NCBI GenBank assembly: GCA_039679805.1 | Contig: JBDKUD010000155.1 | Location: 1-19,810 of the forward strand | Direction of reading: 5' to 3' | DNA: 19,810 nucleotides | DNA from: JBDKUD01 sp039679805 | GTDB taxonomy: Bacteria; Bacillota; Syntrophomonadia; Syntrophomonadales; Syntrophomonadaceae | Shown here: positions 7,661 through 13,666 of the stretch, piece by piece | Numbering within the stretch: position 1 is the first letter of the stretch | Layout: every line of letters starts with the position of its first letter | Translations under genes and position numbers: made by a program | Notes under the pieces: generated by a model | Told to the model about the DNA's origin: nothing | The model's database searches: none | Seen by the model: the letters and a program-made list of their open reading frames with translations, nothing else

Positions 7661-8530
7661 ATGAAGAAGCTTGGTTTGGCGTTAGGTGGCGGAGGGCTGA
7701 AAGGCTTGGCGCATATCGGGGTTTTACAGATACTTTATGATAATCATATTCCGGTAAATAGTGTTTCCGGTACCAGTTCCGGGAGTATAGTTGCCGCTCT
7801 TATGGCTGCCGGAATATCTCCTTATGAGATGGAAGAAATTGTTCTGGGCTTAAAAAAGAAGGACTATATTGATTATGACATAAGAGGAATCTTTAGATAT
7901 GTGCTAAGTCTGGTACTACCAGGTGTTAAAGGACACTTGGATGGAATTATAAGGGGATGTAAACTGGAAAAACTGGTTTATCAGCTTACCAGAGGTCAAA
8001 AATTAAATGATCTAAATATGCCAATGGCTATCATTGCCTGTAATATTGATACCGGCCAGGAGGTGATATTTACTAACCGGGATATTCCTATCGGAGATCA
8101 GGAATTAGTGGTTATAAATAATGCCTTCATAAGTGAGGCCGTCCGGGCCAGTATTTCTATTCCGGCTACCTTTATTCCCAAATATTTTGCCGGAATGCAA
8201 ATGGTTGACGGAGGAGTGAAGGATGTTGTTCCGGTATTTGTACAGAAGAACCTGGGGGCAGAATATATCATGGCTGTAAACCTGGGCCAGGAAGTATATA
8301 AATATACGGTAACCGGGATTCCAAGAATTATATCCCGCAGCATTGATATTATGACCTATGAAACTTCTGATACATCCCAACATATTTTTGCCGATATGAT
8401 AATTAACCCACACCTTGTAAACGTAGATCTGGGGGACATGGAAAGAGCACCTGAAATAATTAGAGCCGGCCGAAGAGTAATGAAAGAGAATATCGAAGAT
8501 CTGGTCAGGGAATTACGGCTAGCCAAGTAA
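7661..8530 (+). CDS. Patatin-like phospholipase (RssA/NTE-type)
   Basis: A 289-aa serine acyl hydrolase of the patatin family, likely acting on phospholipid or lysophospholipid. The oxyanion loop GGGGLKG is at 9-15. The nucleophile elbow GTSSG at 37-41 carries the catalytic Ser39, and the Asp of the catalytic dyad lies in VDGG (Asp183). Length and layout match stand-alone bacterial RssA-like proteins, with no added effector or membrane domain. I choose the ATG at 7661 because TGGAG sits 9 nt upstream; a TTG at 7652 directly abuts that site and is unlikely. The gene is followed on the same strand by a small ribbon-helix-helix gene after 83 nt. It lies next to the glycan island but has no obvious link to it; membrane lipid turnover is the simplest role. 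Confidence 0.9.
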   Translation: MKKLGLALGGGGLKGLAHIGVLQILYDNHIPVNSVSGTSSGSIVAALMAAGISPYEMEEIVLGLKKKDYIDYDIRGIFRYVLSLVLPGVKGHLDGIIRGCKLEKLVYQLTRGQKLNDLNMPMAIIACNIDTGQEVIFTNRDIPIGDQELVVINNAFISEAVRASISIPATFIPKYFAGMQMVDGGVKDVVPVFVQKNLGAEYIMAVNLGQEVYKYTVTGIPRIISRSIDIMTYETSDTSQHIFADMIINPHLVNVDLGDMERAPEIIRAGRRVMKENIEDLVRELRLAK

Positions 8531-8539
8531 CACAAGCAT
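7661..8539 (+). pseudogene. Placeholder: no pseudogene here (see the intact patatin gene entry)
   Basis: This line marks that the frame was checked for breaks. The patatin-like gene reads through without frameshift from 7661 to its stop at 8530, so no pseudogene is claimed. Confidence 0.01.
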
Positions 8540-8560
8540 GGTAATTTACATATACTATGC
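8536..8560. promoter_or_regulatory. Inverted repeat ahead of the ribbon-helix-helix gene
   Basis: GCATGGTA (8536-8543) and TACTATGC (8553-8560) form an eight-pair repeat (one G-U if RNA) with a nine-base centre, just after the patatin stop and ~54 nt before the small DNA-binding protein. Ribbon-helix-helix proteins often bind such sites in their own leaders, so this is a possible operator. It could also be an RNA hairpin. Confidence 0.35.
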
Positions 8561-8613
8561 ACAAAGCACAATTTTCTCGCCAGAGGGCTGTTTCTGGCAG
8601 AGGGGGGGTTAAA

Positions 8614-8775
8614 ATGGCTACTGATAAATTCGAACATGCAACATTTTATTTAACTAAAAGCCAGGTAGATGATATTAGGGAGATGGCGAGAAAAAACCAG
8701 ATATCTCGCAGTGCATTGGTCAGAATGATAATTAGGGAGTTCTTGGCCAAACAGGCTGATACTAAAAGTCAATAG
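8614..8775 (+). CDS. Ribbon-helix-helix (CopG/Arc-type) DNA-binding protein, 53 aa
   Basis: A very small predicted transcription factor. The beta-strand EHATFYLTKSQ (residues 7-17) is followed by helix A (VDDIREMARKN), the turn QISRSA, and helix B (LVRMIIREFLAKQ). This is the classic ribbon-helix-helix order, and such proteins act as dimers that insert the strand into the major groove. The start is the ATG at 8614 with AGAGGGGGG just upstream; a longer frame back to 8557 would add a basic leader without family support. No toxin gene lies next to it, because the following region is a terminator, so it is not an obvious toxin-antitoxin pair. Co-transcription with the patatin gene is possible. 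Confidence 0.75.
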   Translation: MATDKFEHATFYLTKSQVDDIREMARKNQISRSALVRMIIREFLAKQADTKSQ

Positions 8776-8797
8776 TGTTAAAATATGATTGCTATAT

Positions 8798-8840
8798 AAA
8801 AGATGATTTATCCTTTTCAGGACAAAACCATCTTTTTTTT
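8798..8840 (+). terminator. Rho-independent terminator
   Basis: AAAAGATG (8798-8805) pairs with CATCTTTT (8829-8836), with an inner TCCT/AGGA pairing, and ends in an unbroken run of eight T (8833-8840). It closes the patatin and ribbon-helix-helix unit. Confidence 0.85.
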
Positions 8841-8889
8841 GATTGTTTCTCTTCGCCCTTATACTGTTATCTGCGTGAGTAAGATTGTT

Positions 8890-8908
8890 TCTAACCAATA
8901 TTGTTAGA
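8890..8908. promoter_or_regulatory. Near-perfect palindrome upstream of the tup promoter
   Basis: TCTAAC-C-AATATT-GTTAGA is a palindrome broken by a single extra C. It ends 12 nt before the proposed -35 box of the tungstate transporter promoter, a position suited to an activator or repressor. I cannot match it to a known ModE or TunR site. Confidence 0.4.
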
Positions 8909-8920
8909 CAGAGTAGAAAC

Positions 8921-8949
8921 TTGTTAAATAATATAACTTTAGGTAATAT
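8921..8949 (+). promoter_or_regulatory. Probable sigma-A promoter of the tup operon
   Basis: TTGTTA (8921-8926) and TAATAT (8944-8949) are separated by 17 nt. Each matches four of six consensus bases. The predicted transcript would start near 8956, shortly before the conserved leader RNA. Confidence 0.45.
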
Positions 8950-8967
8950 ATAAAAGGACAAGTTAAT

Positions 8968-9125
8968 AAAATATTCTCCGAGCTTATATTCCTAAAGTCG
9001 CTGACCAGGGGATATAAGCCATAAGGTTCAATAGGAAACTGTTGTACCTCCCGGTTTGGAAAGGAGAGGATGCCACATATAGAAACCAGGTCATCATGCC
9101 TCTCAGCAATGTTGACCTTTTTATT
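8968..9125 (+). ncRNA. Molybdenum/tungsten cofactor (Moco RNA motif) riboswitch
   Basis: This leader matches my memory of the Moco RNA motif, a cofactor-sensing riboswitch found before molybdenum/tungsten cofactor and transport genes. Features that I recognise are CTCCGAGC (from 8976), GTCGCTGACCAGGGG (from 8997), AAGGTTCAATAGGAAAC (from 9023) and CCTCCCGGTTTGGAAAGGAG followed by AGGATGCC (9047-9074). GCTTATAT (8982-8989) pairs with ATATAAGC (9012-9019), and GAGAGG (9064-9069) pairs with CCTCTC (9099-9104). The 3' part overlaps a terminator, and tupA, a tungstate-binding protein, follows. Exact helix borders are uncertain without a covariance model. Confidence 0.78.
9088..9125 (+). terminator. 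Regulatory terminator of the riboswitch
   Basis: AGGTCA (9088-9093) pairs with TGACCT (9113-9118), with an extra CAT/ATG step inside, followed by TTTTTATTT. Its loop contains CCTCTC (9099-9104), the strand that would otherwise pair with GAGAGG in the aptamer. The two folds interlock and should compete. This gives an on/off mechanism ahead of the tupA ribosome binding site at 9161. Confidence 0.65.
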
Positions 9126-9177
9126 TGTGTTCTATTTAAAAAATTGATGTTATCAGGATTAGGAGGGATTGTTTATC

Positions 9178-10044
9178 ATGAGAAAAAAAAGTATTGCCTT
9201 ATTACTAGTTTTAGTCTTTGCGCTGGTAAGTCTGGTTGGGTGTGCGAAGGAACAACCCAAAACTAAAAAAGCCGAAGCCCCGGTGCAAACCAAAGAATTA
9301 AAACTGGCAACCACTACTAGTACTCAAGATACTGGCCTGTTAGATGTTATTATTCCTGAATTTGAAAAAGAAAGTGGATATAAGGTTAAGGTTATTGCAG
9401 TAGGCTCCGGACAAGCTATGGAAATGGGCCAAAAAGGTGATGTTGATGTATTATTGGTTCATGCCCGGCAGTCGGAAGATGAATTTGTAGCAGCCGGTTA
9501 TGGTGTGGACCGTAAAGATGTAATGCACAATGATTTTATTCTCATTGGACCCGAAAATGACCCGGCCAAAATTAAAGGCCAAACCGATACAGTTAAAGCT
9601 TTAACTGCTATTGCTCAGACTAAATCAACCTTCCTGTCCAGGGGTGATGACTCCGGGACTCACAAAAAAGAATTGAAGTTATGGGAAAAAGCCGGTATCA
9701 AACCTGAGGGTGAATGGTACAAATCAGTTGGCAAAGGTATGGGCGATACCTTCCGTATGGCCGATGAAATGAAAGGTTATACCCTGATTGACCGTGGGAC
9801 CTACCTGGCTCTTAAGGACAAATACAAGCTGGCCATAATGGTAGAAAAAGATAAACCCTTACTAAATCCGTATGGAGTTATAGCCGTAAACCCGGATAAG
9901 TTCCCCAAGGTTGATTACGAGGGAGCAACAAAATTCATAAATTGGATTACTTCTGAGAAAACTCAGAAAATGATTGGTGAATTCGGCAAAGATAAATTTG
10001 GTCAGGCCTTATTTATTGCCGATGCGGTACCCGCAGCGAAATAA
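9178..10044 (+). CDS. tupA: Tungstate ABC transporter substrate-binding lipoprotein
   Basis: Captures tungstate outside the membrane for import by TupBC. The N-terminus has a lipoprotein signal: basic MRKK, a hydrophobic stretch, and the lipobox LVGC with Cys22 as the lipid anchor. The mature part begins with a linker, then the TupA signature ATTTSTQDTGLLD (44-56), which supplies oxyanion-binding residues. GQKGDVDVLLVHAR lies at 84-97, and SRGDDSGTHKKE at 154-165 forms the second ligand-contact segment. The length of 288 aa is normal. The ATG at 9178 is chosen because AGGAGG lies 11 nt before it and the signal peptide starts there; a TTG at 9169 is too close. Expression is probably controlled by the upstream cofactor riboswitch. 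Selectivity for tungstate over molybdate is inferred from family membership. Confidence 0.93.
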   Translation: MRKKSIALLLVLVFALVSLVGCAKEQPKTKKAEAPVQTKELKLATTTSTQDTGLLDVIIPEFEKESGYKVKVIAVGSGQAMEMGQKGDVDVLLVHARQSEDEFVAAGYGVDRKDVMHNDFILIGPENDPAKIKGQTDTVKALTAIAQTKSTFLSRGDDSGTHKKELKLWEKAGIKPEGEWYKSVGKGMGDTFRMADEMKGYTLIDRGTYLALKDKYKLAIMVEKDKPLLNPYGVIAVNPDKFPKVDYEGATKFINWITSEKTQKMIGEFGKDKFGQALFIADAVPAAK

Positions 10045-10055
10045 TGTAACTATTG

Positions 10056-10088
10056 GTGTAGCGGAGAATTTTACTCCGCTACACTTTT
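10056..10088 (+). terminator. Strong hairpin between tupA and tupB
   Basis: An eleven-pair perfect stem (10056-10066 with 10074-10084) has a seven-base AT loop and is followed by only TTTT. It may terminate part of the transcripts or protect the tupA 3' end, giving more binding protein than permease. Confidence 0.65.
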
Positions 10089-10102
10089 GGTACTATCATG
10101 TG

Positions 10103-10280
10103 AATATTCGTGAGGTGTGAGGTGTAAGGAATGAGGAGTAAATTGTTTGAGTACGACCTAATTCTCTGCAACTACCCAATTTTGAACCTTTAATCAAAAT
10201 GTTAAAAGCAGGGCCAATTAATAAAGGAAGTCTAACTGTATTATTACCCCTTACTTCTAACCCCTCACCCCCTTACTAAA
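10103..10280. repeat. Inverted-repeat-bounded element, copy 1 (between tupA and tupB)
   Basis: About 175 bp, starting GAATATTCGTGAGGTGTGAG and ending near CCCCTCACCCCCTTA. Its ends are imperfect inverted repeats of GTGAGG/TAAGG units. It aligns along its whole length with the copy after tupC, sharing for example TAAATTGTyTGAGTACGrCC and TATTATTACCCCT. No coding sequence is inside. It resembles a non-autonomous miniature element or a dispersed intergenic repeat, and it separates two genes of one operon. Confidence 0.7.
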
Positions 10281-10299
10281 TTACCCAGGAGGTAGATGA

Positions 10300-11019
10300 A
10301 TGGAGATTATTTTACAGGGACTAAAAGAAGGATTCCAACTGGTATGGTCGCTTGATGCAGAAATAATAAGGATAACGGTGCTGTCACTGCAGGTTTCTAT
10401 GACAGCACTTTTAATCTCGGCACTGCTAGGCATTCCAACCGGAGCAGCACTGGCAATTAAGTACATACCGGGGAGAAAATTATTTCTGGATATTGTCTAT
10501 ACCCTGATGGGTTTGCCACCAGTCCTGGCAGGACTAATAGTCTATCTTTTTCTAACCTACAAGGGCCCGCTGGGACAGTTTGAGCTCCTATTTACACCGG
10601 CGGCTATGATAATTGCGCAAGTATTGCTGGCTTTCCCCATTGTCTGTGGACTAACTGCCCGGGCTGTTATGGCCCAGCGACAGGAGGTTTATGATACTGC
10701 TGCTACTCTGGGAGCATCACGCCGCCAAGCCGCCCTTTCCATTATCCGTGAATCAAGAATAGGTATAATTGCGGCTCTCACTACGGCTCTGGGGCGGGTA
10801 ATTGCTGAGGTAGGTGCGGTCACAATGGTGGGGGGTAATATTAAGGACAGTACCCGGGTTTTAACCACTTCGATAGTATTGGAAACCCGGATGGGGAATG
10901 ACAGCAGGGCTATAGCCATAGGGATGGTCTTAATGGTGATAGCTTTTTCCATAATTCTTCTAATAAACATTCTGGAAAAGAGGTCATTTAAAAATGATGC
11001 CGGCATTCAAATTACATAA
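10300..11019 (+). CDS. tupB: Tungstate ABC transporter permease
   Basis: Integral membrane subunit forming the tungstate channel with TupA outside and TupC inside. Hydrophobic segments lie at about 22-52, 62-86, 100-120, 150-178 and 203-226. The cytoplasmic EAA loop that docks the ATPase is EVYDTAATLGASRRQAALSIIRES (starts at 129), with the conserved Gly138. The length of 239 aa is typical. AGGAGG eight bases before the ATG supports the start. The 3' end overlaps tupC by 26 nt, so the two are translationally linked. An inserted repeat element and a hairpin separate it from tupA by 255 nt, which is unusual for this operon and could lower its expression relative to tupA. Confidence 0.92.
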   Translation: MEIILQGLKEGFQLVWSLDAEIIRITVLSLQVSMTALLISALLGIPTGAALAIKYIPGRKLFLDIVYTLMGLPPVLAGLIVYLFLTYKGPLGQFELLFTPAAMIIAQVLLAFPIVCGLTARAVMAQRQEVYDTAATLGASRRQAALSIIRESRIGIIAALTTALGRVIAEVGAVTMVGGNIKDSTRVLTTSIVLETRMGNDSRAIAIGMVLMVIAFSIILLINILEKRSFKNDAGIQIT

Positions 11020-11728
11020 GGTTATAAAGCAATATGGTCGCAGGGAAGTGTTGAATGTTGATGAACTGGTTCTCCCCGGCAGTCATATTTATGCCCTACT
11101 CGGTCCTAATGGTTCAGGAAAAACTACCCTTTTGCGGGTAATGTCTCTGCTTACCAAAAACGATTTTGGCGCCGTAGAGGTGCTGGGGGAAAAAATAAAC
11201 TGGAATAAATCGCAACTGCTAAATCTCCGGAGACAAATGACTATGGTAACCCAGACGGCTTTTATGTTTGAAGGGTCAGTTTATTATAATGTAGCCTACG
11301 GATTAAAGGTAAGAAAAACAGCCGATCAGGAAATAAGAAGGATAGTAAGAGAGTCTTTGCAACTGCTGGGTATGTCTGATTTTATTAACACCGATGCCCG
11401 CAACTTATCAGGGGGAGAAAGACAGAAGGTAGCCATTGCCAGAGCAGTGGCTTTAAAACCGCGGGTCCTGTTTTTAGATGAACCTACCGCTAATATTGAT
11501 CCCCGCAGTGCGGTAGACATTGAAAAATATATTAAGGTTATTAACCAGGAATTCGGGACCACCATTATCCTGGTAACCCACAATCTTTTTCAGGCTAAAA
11601 GGCTGGCTGATGAAGTATTTTTTATGTGGGACGGAAAGATAATTGAGAGAGGACCTTGCCGGGATATTTTCCAGCACGCTCAGGATGAAAGGACACGGGC
11701 TTTCCTAACCGGGGAAACGGTTTTTTAA
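10994..11728 (+). CDS. tupC: Tungstate ABC transporter ATP-binding protein
   Basis: Cytoplasmic ATPase that powers TupB. All ABC motifs are present: Walker A GPNGSGKTT (37-45), Q-loop Gln87, signature LSGGERQ (138-144), Walker B VLFLDEP (158-164), D-loop NIDP (167-170) and switch His196. At 244 aa it is a single nucleotide-binding domain without the C-terminal regulatory TOBE/MopI domain seen in many molybdate ATPases. The start lies inside the 3' end of tupB. Two adjacent ATGs (10994, 10997) are both possible, with GAGG 10 nt before the first. The second copy of the inverted-repeat element begins right after its stop codon. Confidence 0.92.
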   Translation: MMPAFKLHKVIKQYGRREVLNVDELVLPGSHIYALLGPNGSGKTTLLRVMSLLTKNDFGAVEVLGEKINWNKSQLLNLRRQMTMVTQTAFMFEGSVYYNVAYGLKVRKTADQEIRRIVRESLQLLGMSDFINTDARNLSGGERQKVAIARAVALKPRVLFLDEPTANIDPRSAVDIEKYIKVINQEFGTTIILVTHNLFQAKRLADEVFFMWDGKIIERGPCRDIFQHAQDERTRAFLTGETVF

Positions 11729-11901
11729 GTAAGGTGTTAGGTGTGAGGGGTAAGGCGTAAATTGTCTGAGTACGGCCAGGTCTTCACACTTACATAGTTT
11801 TCGAACCTCTAGCATACTGTTATAAGTAAGAACATTTAGTAAAGAAAATCTAGCTCTATTATTACCCCTCACTCCTTACGCCTTACCCCTCACGAATATA
11901 C
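11729..11901. repeat. Inverted-repeat-bounded element, copy 2 (after tupC)
   Basis: About 170 bp, directly after the tupC stop. The 18-base arms at 11743-11760 (GTGAGGGGTAAGGCGTAA) and 11876-11893 are perfect reverse complements, giving a 151-bp unit. The right edge CTCACGAATAT mirrors the left edge ATATTCGTGAG of copy 1. The interior is similar to copy 1 but diverged. It is probably a miniature mobile or dispersed intergenic element, and it may act as the tup operon terminator. Confidence 0.72.
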
Positions 11902-11912
11902 ACCCCGTTCAT

Positions 11913-11941
11913 GTTTAAAAAAGCTTCTCCCGGTAAATAAT
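11913..11941 (+). promoter_or_regulatory. Possible sigma-F promoter of spoIIR
   Basis: GTTTA (11913-11917) and GGTAAATAAT (11932-11941), 14 nt apart, resemble the forespore sigma-F -35 and -10 elements. In Bacillus spoIIR is a sigma-F gene, so the placement 27 nt before the start codon fits. Confidence 0.45.
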
Positions 11942-11967
11942 GAAAATACAGGGAGGAGATTGATTAC

Positions 11968-12531
11968 ATGATAAAAAAAATTATCGGCATTATTATTATT
12001 TTAATTATTATTCTTACCACTGGGATTACTATGGCTGAACAGAAGGCTCCATTGGCAGATGGAGTATTAAGGCTGCATGTAATAGCTAATAGTGATAATC
12101 CGGCTGACCAGGCTTTAAAGCTTCAGGTTAAAGATGAAGTTGTAAAAATGATGCGGGAGGAATTTGCTAATGTAAAAGAAGCTGATGAAGCTAGGAAGTT
12201 GGCTATTCAACATATTCCTGAAATAAAGAAAACAGCCGAGTCAGTTATTGCTGACCAGGGTTATAGCTACCCGGTAAGTGTTTATGTGGGTGAATGTAAT
12301 TTTCCTACCAAAGCCTATGGTAATTTTGTTCTTCCTCAGGGAAGATACCAGGCCGTAAGGGTGGTAATTGGCGAAGGAAAGGGTAAGAACTGGTGGTGTG
12401 TTTTGTTTCCGCCGCTGTGTATGGTTTCATCCTCGGACAAAGGGATAAGCCTGGCCAATCCTCGAGAAGCCAAGGTTAGCTTTAAATGCTTGGAATTGAT
12501 TCCCCGAGGAGCAAAACTGGTTCATAAATAA
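11968..12531 (+). CDS. spoIIR: Stage II sporulation protein R
   Basis: Forespore-made signalling protein, secreted into the intermembrane space, that triggers SpoIIGA to process pro-sigma-E in the mother cell. A hydrophobic N-terminal signal segment spans about residues 3-22. Family motifs follow: LRLHVIANSDNPADQALKL (starts at 34), FPTKAYGNFVLPQGRYQAVR (starts at 112), and VVIGEGKGKNWWCVLFPPLC. The length of 187 aa is usual, and GGAGGAG lies about eight bases before the ATG. A sigma-F-like promoter sits just upstream, next to a repeat element. This gene is the firmest evidence that the host forms endospores. A very long hairpin follows the gene. Confidence 0.93.
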   Translation: MIKKIIGIIIILIIILTTGITMAEQKAPLADGVLRLHVIANSDNPADQALKLQVKDEVVKMMREEFANVKEADEARKLAIQHIPEIKKTAESVIADQGYSYPVSVYVGECNFPTKAYGNFVLPQGRYQAVRVVIGEGKGKNWWCVLFPPLCMVSSSDKGISLANPREAKVSFKCLELIPRGAKLVHK

Positions 12532-12545
12532 ACAATGCAAACGTG

Positions 12546-12608
12546 TGCAAACGGGGGCAGTTATTGCGTTGCATTAATAATGCAAAGCAATAACTGCCCC
12601 CGTTTGCA
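12546..12608. repeat. 63-nt near-perfect hairpin after spoIIR
   Basis: The arms at 12546-12567 and 12587-12608 are 22-base perfect complements. After one mismatch the pairing continues (12569-12575 with 12579-12585) to a three-base loop. There is no T-run, so it is not a classic terminator. A TGCAAACG unit also occurs just before the arm. It may act as a bidirectional terminator, mRNA stabiliser or palindromic repeat. Confidence 0.75.
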
Positions 12609-12627
12609 ACAAGCATTCGCTAAGATT

Positions 12628-12657
12628 TTGCACCATGATAAATATTAGATATATAAT
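12628..12657 (+). promoter_or_regulatory. Probable sigma-A promoter of ispE
   Basis: A perfect TATAAT (12652-12657) with TTGCAC (12628-12633) 18 nt upstream lies 27 nt before the ispE start codon. The -35 box is weak. Confidence 0.45.
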
Positions 12658-12684
12658 TGGATAAAAAGAAACAGGAGCAATATA

Positions 12685-13542
12685 ATGCAAGAGTTAGTTG
12701 TTGAGACACCGGCCAAAATTAATCTGACGCTGGATGTACTGGGCAAAAGATCTGATGGATACCATGACCTGGAAACAGTTATGCACCAGATTAATTTAGT
12801 TGATAAAATCTATTTGAGAAAAGAGATTTCCGGAATTACTATAAACAGTAACAGTAAGCAGATTCCACATAACGAACAAAACCTGACCTATCAGGCAGCA
12901 GCGTTAATGCTCAAAAACTTCCAAATAAAGGAAGGAATTAGCATTTTTATAGAGAAAAGAATACCAGTAGGTGCAGGGCTGGCAGGGGGAAGTACTGATG
13001 CCGCCGCAGTTCTTACCGGAATTAATAAATTATGTGGCCTTAAGGCAGGTAGGGATGATATTATGCAACTGGCGGCATTAATAGGGTCAGATGTTCCTTT
13101 TTGTGTCCTGGGAGGGACTGCCCTGGCTCGTGGAAGAGGTGAGATACTTCAGCCCTTAACCTCCGCCTTGAAACTATCAATATTATTAGTAAAGCCGGAT
13201 TTTCAACTATCAACTGCTGATGTTTACCGAGCACTAGATCTTAAGCAGGTTGAAGTTAGACCTGACAATGTGGCATTTTTGGATGCATGGAAAAATTGTG
13301 ATATTATAGGTGTAGCCAATAATATGGCTAATGTTTTGGAAAGCGTCAGTATAAAAAAACACAGGGAAATTGCCTTGCTAAAACAACGATTAATCCAACT
13401 GGGAGCGCTTAATGCCTTGATGTCCGGAAGCGGGCCCAGCGTTTTTGGAATATTTACTGATCAAAAGCAGGCTCAACAGGCATGTGAGATACTGCAACAG
13501 GATTATCGTGAAGTATATTTGGTATCATCTTATATCTTATAA
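12685..13542 (+). CDS. ispE: 4-diphosphocytidyl-2-C-methyl-D-erythritol kinase
   Basis: GHMP kinase that phosphorylates the 2-hydroxyl of CDP-methylerythritol with ATP, the fourth step of the MEP isoprenoid pathway. PAKINLTLDVLGKRSDGYH (9-27) carries the active-site Lys11. The glycine-rich ATP loop is PVGAGLAGGSTDAA (94-107). GSDVPFC (134-140) holds the catalytic Asp136, and MSGSGPSVFG near the C-terminus is the third GHMP motif. The length of 285 aa is normal, and AGGAG stands about eight bases before the ATG. It is probably cytosolic and constitutively expressed. The position next to spoIIR and upstream of a GntR regulator and glmU fits the gene order known from related Clostridia. A foldback element starts 5 nt after the stop. 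Confidence 0.95.
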   Translation: MQELVVETPAKINLTLDVLGKRSDGYHDLETVMHQINLVDKIYLRKEISGITINSNSKQIPHNEQNLTYQAAALMLKNFQIKEGISIFIEKRIPVGAGLAGGSTDAAAVLTGINKLCGLKAGRDDIMQLAALIGSDVPFCVLGGTALARGRGEILQPLTSALKLSILLVKPDFQLSTADVYRALDLKQVEVRPDNVAFLDAWKNCDIIGVANNMANVLESVSIKKHREIALLKQRLIQLGALNALMSGSGPSVFGIFTDQKQAQQACEILQQDYREVYLVSSYIL

Positions 13543-13546
13543 TCCT

Positions 13547-13634
13547 GTGAAAAAGTCCAGCGGTAGGGGAATATGTTCAGTGCCGCGACGTTGGCGGAGG
13601 CGGTGAGAAACACCCGGTGAACTTTTTCACTTTT
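13547..13634. repeat. Foldback element after ispE
   Basis: GTGAAAAAGT (13547-13556) and ACTTTTTCAC (13621-13630) are perfect ten-base arms. The stem extends through two mismatches by CA/TG and CGG/CCG, giving 15 of 17 pairs. It encloses about 50 nt of GC-rich sequence and ends in TTTT. It could serve as the ispE terminator. The AAAAGTCC at its left arm also starts the element at 5861, suggesting one family. A minus-strand frame through it is unlikely to be a gene. Confidence 0.55.
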
Positions 13635-13666
13635 CTTAAAAGATAAAAAAGTTAGAGGTGATTTTA

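Noticed and set aside
7661..8530. Patatin-like phospholipase as a CBASS or other anti-phage effector
   Set aside because: No cyclase, sensor, ubiquitin-like or other defence gene lies nearby, and the protein has the plain RssA-like layout, so a defence role is not supported.
7661..8539. Pseudogene line in the feature list for the patatin frame
   Set aside because: The frame is intact; that line has near-zero confidence and should be ignored in favour of the CDS entry at 7661-8530.
8614..8775. Ribbon-helix-helix protein as an antitoxin
   Set aside because: A terminator follows it directly and no toxin-sized gene is adjacent on the same strand.
8841..8892. Direct repeat GATTGTTTCT (8841-8850 and 8883-8892)
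   Set aside because: Ten bases, two copies, AT-rich; could be chance and has no further support.
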